A stretch of 64,000 bases of DNA from Pseudomonas aestuarii. Its GTDB lineage: Bacteria > Pseudomonadota > Gammaproteobacteria > Pseudomonadales > Pseudomonadaceae. Shown here one piece after another: positions 58,110 to 64,000 of this stretch. The stretch is from NCBI RefSeq assembly GCF_027988105.1, contig NZ_JAQJZJ010000001.1, positions 763,023-827,022 of the forward strand. Reading direction: 5' to 3'. Made by a program: the position numbers and the translations under genes. How positions within the stretch are numbered: position 1 is the stretch's first letter; every line of letters begins with the position of its first letter. The notes under the pieces were generated by a model, which had not been told where the DNA came from, did no database searches, and worked only from the letters and a program-made list of their open reading frames with translations.

Positions 58110-60044
58110 ATGTCACTGTTCAAGCAGTTGTTTATTGCCATCTGCGTGCTGATGCTGGTGAGCTTCACCGGTAGTTTTCTGGTGAGCGTGGAGAGTTCGC
58201 GCGAGCAGCAGGTCAACCAGTTGCGCGCGCATGCCCAGGATGCGGCGACTGCTTTGGGTCTGTCGTTGAGTTCGCATATCAACGATATGGCGATGATCGA
58301 GCTGATGGTCAGCTCGATTTTCGACAGCGGTTACTTCGAGAGCATCAGGGTGCTCGACCCTGAGAGCGGGCAGGTGATGGTAGAGCGCACGGGGGTGCCG
58401 GTCAGCGCCGAGGCGCCGCAGTGGTTCGCCGATCTGGTCGACTTGGCGCCGGCCAGTGGCGATGCCATCGTCAGCGACGGCTGGCGCCAGGCGGCGCGGG
58501 TCGAGGTCACCAGCCATCCGCTGTTCGCCATCGGCAAGCTCTGGAAAAGCGCGCTCGGCGTGCTGCTCTGGTTGGCTGTCAGTGGGGTGTTCTGCATCGG
58601 TTTGGGCGTTTTGCTGCTCAAGCGCCAGTTACGGCCGCTGGATTATATGGTCGAGCAGTCCAACGCCATCGCCCGGCGTGAATTTCTCAGCCTGCCCGAG
58701 TTGCCCAAGACTCCCGAGTTTCGGCGGGTGGTCAATGCCATGAACCAGATGGTCGAGAAGCTCAAGGCGCTATTCGCCGAGGAAGCCGCGCGTAGCGAGA
58801 AATTGCGTGCCGAGGCCTATCAGGACAGCCTCACCGGGCTGGCCAATCGGCGTTACTTCGATCTGCAGCTGCAGGCGCGCGTGGGGGTCGATGAGCACGC
58901 CGGCAGCGGTTACATGCTGTTGCTGCGGGTCAACGACCTGGCCGGCCTCAACCAGCGTCTGGGCGGCCAACGCACCGACCAGTTGCTCAAGGCCATCGCC
59001 GCGCAGTTGCAGCAACTCAGCCAGGGCCGCTACCTGGTGGCGCGCAACCGTGGCGGCGAGTTTGCCGTGTTGGCTGCCGGCCTCGACCGCAGTGAGGCGG
59101 AGCAGTTGGCAGAAAGCCTGGACGGTGCCCTGGCCAGCCTGCAGCAGACCGGTGCCAGCGACTGCTTGCCGGTCGCGCATATCGGCATGACGGCCTTTGC
59201 CCCGGGCGATCAGCTCGCGGCTATTTATGCCGCGCTGGATGCGGCGCTGGCCCAGGCCAGCAGTCAGAGCCTGCAGAGCTGGGCCTGCAGCGAACACGAC
59301 GCCCAGCGGCCTGCCGCCGATGAACGGCAGAGCTGGCATGGCCTGCTGGATCAGGCGCTCAAGCAGGGGCGTTTCCAGCTTTATGTGCAGCCGGTGGTCA
59401 GCGCGGCTGATCCCGCGCGGGTGTTGCACCTCAAGGTGCTGGCGCGCTTGCTCGATGAGCAGAACAACCCGGTACCGGCTGGGCGTTTTCTGCCCTGGCT
59501 GGAGCGTTTCGGCTGGGCCACCCGTCTTGACCTGGCCATGCTCGACTGGGTATTGGCGCAGCTGCAGACCAATAGCAGTTGTGTTGCGCTGAGCCTCTCC
59601 GGCAGCACCGTTCGCGATCCACAGGCGCTGCAGCAACTCTATGAGCGGCTGCGTCAGCATGCGCATCTGGGCGCGCGCCTGACCCTGGAGCTGGACGAGG
59701 ATCAGTTGCCCGATGCCGCGGCCCTGGAGGCACTGACCGTGCGTCTGCGCAGCCTCGGCTTCAGCCTGGGGCTGCAGCACTTCGGCGGACGCTTCAGCAT
59801 GATTGGCAACCTGGCCAAGCTCGGCCTCAGCTACCTCAAGGTGGATGGCAGCTATATCCGCGCCATCGACGCCGAGAACGACAAGCGCCTGTTCATCGAG
59901 GCCATGCAGCGCGCCGCCAACAGCATCGATCTGCCGCTGATTGCCGAGCGGGTCGAAACCGACGGCGAGTGGCAGGCATTGCGCGACATGGGTATCGAGG
60001 GCGTGCAGGGTCGCCTGTTTGGCGAGCCGGGCCGCTGGGTCTGA
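58110..60044 (+). CDS. lapD: LapD-type c-di-GMP receptor
   Basis: A 644-residue inner-membrane protein: TM1 (about 5-28), a periplasmic PAS-like output domain (30-150), TM2 (about 153-173), a HAMP (175-225), a degenerate GGDEF (RNRGGEFAVLAA) and a degenerate EAL (LKVLARLLDEQNNPVPAG; no EAL catalytic signature). Both cyclase and phosphodiesterase sites are degenerate, as in known LapD receptors. c-di-GMP binding to the EAL domain makes the periplasmic domain hold LapG. ATG at 58110 with AAGGAG upstream. Confidence 0.88.
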   Translation: MSLFKQLFIAICVLMLVSFTGSFLVSVESSREQQVNQLRAHAQDAATALGLSLSSHINDMAMIELMVSSIFDSGYFESIRVLDPESGQVMVERTGVPVSAEAPQWFADLVDLAPASGDAIVSDGWRQAARVEVTSHPLFAIGKLWKSALGVLLWLAVSGVFCIGLGVLLLKRQLRPLDYMVEQSNAIARREFLSLPELPKTPEFRRVVNAMNQMVEKLKALFAEEAARSEKLRAEAYQDSLTGLANRRYFDLQLQARVGVDEHAGSGYMLLLRVNDLAGLNQRLGGQRTDQLLKAIAAQLQQLSQGRYLVARNRGGEFAVLAAGLDRSEAEQLAESLDGALASLQQTGASDCLPVAHIGMTAFAPGDQLAAIYAALDAALAQASSQSLQSWACSEHDAQRPAADERQSWHGLLDQALKQGRFQLYVQPVVSAADPARVLHLKVLARLLDEQNNPVPAGRFLPWLERFGWATRLDLAMLDWVLAQLQTNSSCVALSLSGSTVRDPQALQQLYERLRQHAHLGARLTLELDEDQLPDAAALEALTVRLRSLGFSLGLQHFGGRFSMIGNLAKLGLSYLKVDGSYIRAIDAENDKRLFIEAMQRAANSIDLPLIAERVETDGEWQALRDMGIEGVQGRLFGEPGRWV

Positions 60045-60227
60045 GGTGATTTTCGGCAGCGAGTGGGCCACACCGTAGGGCGTACTCGGCTTTGGCCTCC
60101 TGCGTCGCTCTACCTCCTGCATCCCTGCAGTCGTCGCGAAGCAGTACGCCGTTGCTGGTGGTAATGCTGGACTGATCAGTGAACCTGAAGGAGGGGGGGA
60201 GCCGCGAAGCCTTGCTTTCACCGTCGC

Positions 60228-60566
60228 TCAGATCAATCCGGAATCATCGTCACCGATCAGCCGATGCAGCCCGCCAAGGGCATCACGTGCCTTGCTGCGG
60301 CCGACCAGTTTGGATTGCGCCGCTTCGGGCAAGTCGGTGATGCGTACAACCCCTTTCTGGATCAGCACGGTGATCAAGTCTTCCAGCACCCGGATCATGT
60401 CCAGGTCGCTCTGCTTGAGCTGCAGCAGACTGTTCTCGACAGTCTGATTGGCATACCAAGCCAGCGCTTCCTGATCATCTGCGGCAAGCTCACCATCCAT
60501 GCCTGCGAACGGAGATGCCTCAACCTGTTGCAGGTTGCCCCAGGTATCGCGTTTCACATACAACAT
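60228..60566 (-). CDS. Tryptophan synthase beta-like protein (112 aa)
   Basis: A 112-residue protein, MLYVKRDTWGNLQQVEASPFAGMDGELAADDQEALAWYANQTVENSLLQLKQSDLDMIRVLEDLITVLIQKGVVRITDLPEAAQSKLVGRSKARDALGGLHRLI. It is a conserved Pseudomonas family carrying this misleading name; no PLP site or TrpB domain is present. The name is kept only as a database label. It converges on lapD and faces away from the adhesin. Function unknown. Confidence 0.65.
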   Translation of the reverse strand: MLYVKRDTWGNLQQVEASPFAGMDGELAADDQEALAWYANQTVENSLLQLKQSDLDMIRVLEDLITVLIQKGVVRITDLPEAAQSKLVGRSKARDALGGLHRLIGDDDSGLI

Positions 60567-60602
60567 CGATCACTCCTTAGCACCAACGGATTCCCTTGAA
60601 CG

Positions 60603-60634
60603 AAAACCCCGCCAACCAATGTTAGCGGGGTTTT
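60603..60634 (-). terminator. Bidirectional terminator after the adhesin gene
   Basis: AAAACCCCGC (60603-60612) and GCGGGGTTTT (60625-60634) around a 12-nt loop. It ends the adhesin transcript 6 nt past its stop codon. Confidence 0.8.
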
Positions 60635-60639
60635 GGCCG

Positions 60640-63600
60640 TCAGTGGTCGATCTTGACGATCGGGTCGGCACCCGCGATCAGCGAGTTGACGATGTCCGAT
60701 GAGGTCGCTCCATAGCTGGATAGATCGACATTGGCACCGCCGTTTTCCAGGTGAATGCTCACGTCGGCATTACCGCCTGCGCCGAACTGGCCAGTGGAGC
60801 TGATTTCCAATGTCGATGTCGTGGTATCGACTCGCAGGAAATTGAGGATGTTGCCATCGTTCTCGCCCTGCAGCAGATCGTGCAGATCGATGCGGTCGCC
60901 CTCGCCGATTTTAAAGTCGGTGATCCTGTCGGCCCCGGTATCGCCTGCTTTCCAGACGAAGGAGTCGGCGCCAGTTCCGCCGAACAAGATGTCGTCGCCC
61001 GCACCGCCGATGAGGATGTCGTTGCCGGTTCCACCGTCGAGGGAGTCGTTGCCTGCCCCGCCGATGAGGGTGTCGTGACCGGCGCCGCCGCTGATGTAGT
61101 CGTTGCCGGTGCCGCCGGTGAGCGTCGAATCGCCAGAGCCGCCGATAATGGTCTTGGCGGTGCTCGGGCCGTCGCTGACTTCCAGTGCCAGGGTCGGGGC
61201 AAAGCCGCTCGGCAGCGCCGAACTGGTAACCAAGTAGATCTTGTCGGTGCCCGAGACCGCCGTCGGGGTACTCAGCAGGGACGCATAGGGGCTCAGGTCA
61301 AACACGCCCTGTGCGTTGGCGTTGATTTCCTGGTAGCTGCCGTCGGCCAGTACCACGTTGATCGACGAGCCGGCTGGCAGGTCGCTGAACATCAGGCTGG
61401 TGATTGTCTCAGGCGTGCCCACCGTATCCTGGATCAAGGCATAGACATCCACCGGGTAGCTGAAGCTGGTCAGACCGTTCGGGTTGGGGTCCGTAGCGAT
61501 GTATTCGATCTGGAAGCCGTTGTTTTTGGCGTTGGCGCCGAAGGCATTTGCAGCACCCAGGCCGATAGCCAGGCTGCTCATGTCGGCGCTAATCGAATAG
61601 GTCACGTTCGCGGATTCATTGCCGCCCTGATTGAACAGGCCGCCGTCGAGCGTGGCATTGAGCGTGGCTTTGGTGATGGTGCCGGTGATGCCGGTGAGGC
61701 TTACGGACCAACTACCGCCGGAGTTGACAGTGGCAACGCGGGTCACGGTGCTGGTGACGCCGGCATTGTTCACTTCCAGTTGCAGTTCCACCTTGAGATT
61801 GGAGGAGGAAACGACGGACGTCGACGAGGTGCCGATCGATCCGCTCAGCGTGCTTTGCCCTGCCAGGTCGGCAGATTCCAGCTTGCTGGTGATCTTGACC
61901 ACGTCATCGGCAGAGTTCTTCAGCCGCAATGCCATGTATTGCATGCCGGTCGGGAAGCGGAAGTTGATCGCTTCGCTGCCGTCGATGCGTTGGGCCTGTG
62001 TGCCATTGTCGCCCGGGCTGTTGACACCCAGGTTGTTGCCGCCCGACCAGTTGAAGGTGGCGTTGCTGCCGGTGGAAATGGTCACGCCATTGCCGAAGGT
62101 GAATTCGCTCTTGCCGTTCAGGCCACCATCACTGGTGAAGCTGATTTCATTGACGACCGGTGTGCCGATGACGATCGAGACATCGCTGCCGGGTATGGCG
62201 TCGGCCACCGGATTGATGGTGATCACGCTGGTATCGGTATCAGTCAGTGCACCACCCGCGCCAGTATTGCCGCCATCGTTGCTGGTCATCGTCAGCGCGA
62301 CTGTGCCGCTGGCATCCGCGACCGGCAGGTAGCTAGGTTGGCTGGTCGGGTCGGCCAGGTAGGCGTTGATGTCAGCGAGCGTTCCGCTCAGCACTATGCT
62401 GCCGGTACCCGATCCTGCCACGTTGACGCCGTTGGCATTGGCTGCGCTCAGCGTACCGCTGGCTACCGCCAGGGTGACCGAGACAAGGCCGGAGGCGACG
62501 TCCACATCGCTTACCGAGAGTCCACTCAGCTTGAGCGCGGTGTCCTCATTGGTGACATAGCTCGCCGGCGGCTGATTGACCGGCGCATCGTTGACCGGGT
62601 TGATCAGGATGGAGACGGTGGCTGGCGTTTGATCCACGTTACCGGCGACGTCGCTCGAGAGGTACTGGAAGTCGGTGCTGCCATTCCAGTCGGTGTTCGG
62701 TGTGAATCTCAGGCTGGCCTGATCGCCGATAGCCGGAATGGCCTGGCCAATCAGGACCTCCTGGTCGTTGTATTTCAGAGTGCCATTCACCGGCAGGCTG
62801 GTAATGGTGAAGTTGGCAATGCTGCTGGCGGCATCAGTCGCGTTCAGCGTAATGGTAATGGGGCCGGAGTCCTCATTAGCGACAACGGATACATTGCTGG
62901 TTTCGGGAGCGCCGGTATCGCCGATCGTGATGGTACTGACGGTCGACTCGGTGTCTGCACCGTCCTGAGCCGTGGCCGTCACGGTCACGCTCAGGTCACC
63001 AACCGGGTTGCCTGGGATAGTCATCTGCAAGCCGGTGATGGTGACAGCCTTCGTGTTGGGATCAATCGCCACGTTATATGTGCCCACTGTTTCGAGGGGC
63101 AGCGTCCAGGTACCGTCACCGTTATTAGTGCCGACAGACAGGCTGGCACCAGTGGGTATCTCGACCGTGATGCTGGCAATCGACTCGGAGTAATCGATAT
63201 CTGCCGGCGTGGCTGTAATGGTCAGCGGATAGCTGATGCTGGAGGCAAACTCGATCGAGTTGATCAGATAGTCATCGCCTGCACTGGCGTTATCCGTCGG
63301 GACACTGAATTCGACACGGCTGATCGCTGCGCCGGTGCTGCTGGTCAGCGTGATGAATGGATCGACGACATCGGTCAGGCCCGCGATAGTGGCGCTTCCG
63401 ATCGGATTTCCGTCGCTGTCGAACAGGTCATAGGTCGCCCTTTCGCCGGTATGCAGCCAGGCGAAGCTAACAGTCGCGCTTGCCACCGGGGCATCGAACT
63501 CCACAACGAGCCGTTCCGATTGGCCGTTGAGTTCGCCAATTTCGCTGTTGGCGCCGGAGGCTGCTCCAGTGACCCCGAAGCCATCGGGGCTGCCGTTGAT

Positions 63601-64000
63601 GGAAATCACGCCCGGTGTACCGTCGAGATTAATGGCACTGACGGTAAATCCTTGGCCTGAAGATGCTGCGTTGGCAGTGGTGATGGTCGTGGTGGTGATG
63701 CTGGCGGCACCCAGTTCGATGGTGACGATGGGTGCATCGGCCACTGGGGTCACGTCGTAAGTAAGCGTGCTGGAACTGCCGGTGTTGGTCGTGTAGGTCG
63801 CCTGCGGCGCCGCGCCGCTCCAGTCGGCCACGGGCGAGAAGCTGTAGTCGCCGTTGCTGGCGATGGTCAGGCTGCCGATGCCGGCGATGGTGGCGGTTTG
63901 GCCGGCGGTGTAGGTGGTGGCGTCACCGGCGACGGTGAAGCTGGCCACGCTCAGGCTGCTGTCGATATCGCTGTCGTTGTCGAGGACGTTGCCGGTGGCA
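60640..64000 (-). CDS. Giant RTX adhesin, C-terminal part (LapA-like)
   Basis: At least 1,120 residues, open at the window edge; the true start and LapG site lie off-window. The visible part has cadherin/Bap-like repeats with recurring TLAV/TVTATA beta-strand patterns, then an RTX block of calcium-binding GGxGxDxL nonapeptides (GGSGDSTLTGGTGNDYISGGAGHDTLIGGAGNDSLDGG...), and a C-terminal T1SS signal region (VDLSSYGATSSDIVNSLIAGADPIVKIDH). It is secreted by a type I exporter and held at the cell surface. Proximity to lapG and lapD makes it the likely LapG substrate. Confidence 0.9.
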   Translation of the reverse strand, partial: ATGNVLDNDSDIDSSLSVASFTVAGDATTYTAGQTATIAGIGSLTIASNGDYSFSPVADWSGAAPQATYTTNTGSSSTLTYDVTPVADAPIVTIELGAASITTTTITTANAASSGQGFTVSAINLDGTPGVISINGSPDGFGVTGAASGANSEIGELNGQSERLVVEFDAPVASATVSFAWLHTGERATYDLFDSDGNPIGSATIAGLTDVVDPFITLTSSTGAAISRVEFSVPTDNASAGDDYLINSIEFASSISYPLTITATPADIDYSESIASITVEIPTGASLSVGTNNGDGTWTLPLETVGTYNVAIDPNTKAVTITGLQMTIPGNPVGDLSVTVTATAQDGADTESTVSTITIGDTGAPETSNVSVVANEDSGPITITLNATDAASSIANFTITSLPVNGTLKYNDQEVLIGQAIPAIGDQASLRFTPNTDWNGSTDFQYLSSDVAGNVDQTPATVSILINPVNDAPVNQPPASYVTNEDTALKLSGLSVSDVDVASGLVSVTLAVASGTLSAANANGVNVAGSGTGSIVLSGTLADINAYLADPTSQPSYLPVADASGTVALTMTSNDGGNTGAGGALTDTDTSVITINPVADAIPGSDVSIVIGTPVVNEISFTSDGGLNGKSEFTFGNGVTISTGSNATFNWSGGNNLGVNSPGDNGTQAQRIDGSEAINFRFPTGMQYMALRLKNSADDVVKITSKLESADLAGQSTLSGSIGTSSTSVVSSSNLKVELQLEVNNAGVTSTVTRVATVNSGGSWSVSLTGITGTITKATLNATLDGGLFNQGGNESANVTYSISADMSSLAIGLGAANAFGANAKNNGFQIEYIATDPNPNGLTSFSYPVDVYALIQDTVGTPETITSLMFSDLPAGSSINVVLADGSYQEINANAQGVFDLSPYASLLSTPTAVSGTDKIYLVTSSALPSGFAPTLALEVSDGPSTAKTIIGGSGDSTLTGGTGNDYISGGAGHDTLIGGAGNDSLDGGTGNDILIGGAGDDILFGGTGADSFVWKAGDTGADRITDFKIGEGDRIDLHDLLQGENDGNILNFLRVDTTTSTLEISSTGQFGAGGNADVSIHLENGGANVDLSSYGATSSDIVNSLIAGADPIVKIDH

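Noticed and set aside
60751..63660. A 969-codon rightward frame opposite the adhesin.
   Set aside because: Antisense to the repetitive adhesin; repeated composition keeps the frame open without coding meaning.

Overview
The window is about 64 kb of high-GC chromosome from a Pseudomonas-like gammaproteobacterium. The folM-folE-folX cluster, phaG, the LapG/LapD/adhesin locus, a short-LOV photoreceptor and REP-type palindromes all fit that genus. The species cannot be fixed by reading alone.

1-7 kb: the end of trxB, then a leftward folM-folE-folX-DUF1244-HopJ cluster (tetrahydromonapterin synthesis). Next come a DCC thiol protein, a class II LitR-type MerR regulator that lacks B12 ligands, a short-LOV photoreceptor and a flavodoxin. 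TGTACA/TGTATA motifs sit in two intergenic regions here, which suggests a light-responsive locus. 7-13 kb: class II aldolase, alpha/beta hydrolase, Tat-type DUF1569 protein, SDR and enoyl-CoA hydratase genes, facing a sigma54-type TyrR/GcsR-like activator. 13-22 kb: I78 inhibitor lipoprotein, EamA exporter, secreted lectin-like protein, LrgAB, sulfite reductase with DUF934, CcoG and a MocR regulator.

22.2-41.94 kb is foreign DNA stacked at a tRNA-Gly(CCC) gene. The left part is an AT-rich relic with two attC sites and integron gene cassettes but no integron integrase; two cassettes encode a HEPN-motif protein and an HNH-type protein. It ends in a decayed phage integrase. The right part (25.63-41.95 kb) is a better preserved 16.3 kb element bounded by 17-bp att repeats with integrase arm sites. 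It carries a tyrosine integrase, AlpA, KilA-N and HTH regulators, a TOPRIM primase, a DUF927 helicase next to GGCAAC/GTTGCC iterons, a TerS-like protein and two large virion/ejection-like proteins. I see no capsid, portal, large terminase or tail genes. It looks like a phage satellite or a strongly reduced prophage.

42-64 kb is core genome again: phaG, rsuA, a CWC protein and a dCACHE-GGDEF diguanylate cyclase. A leftward guanidine operon follows: a guanidine-I riboswitch, an ABC transporter, two DUF1989 carboxyguanidine deiminase subunits, a guanidine (urea-type) carboxylase with a REP palindrome inside its coding sequence, and allophanate hydrolase. Then come paired tiny lipoproteins, lapG, lapD and the 3' part of a giant RTX adhesin that runs off the window. 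LapD senses c-di-GMP and controls LapG, which in known systems releases the adhesin, so the diguanylate cyclase and this module may be functionally connected.
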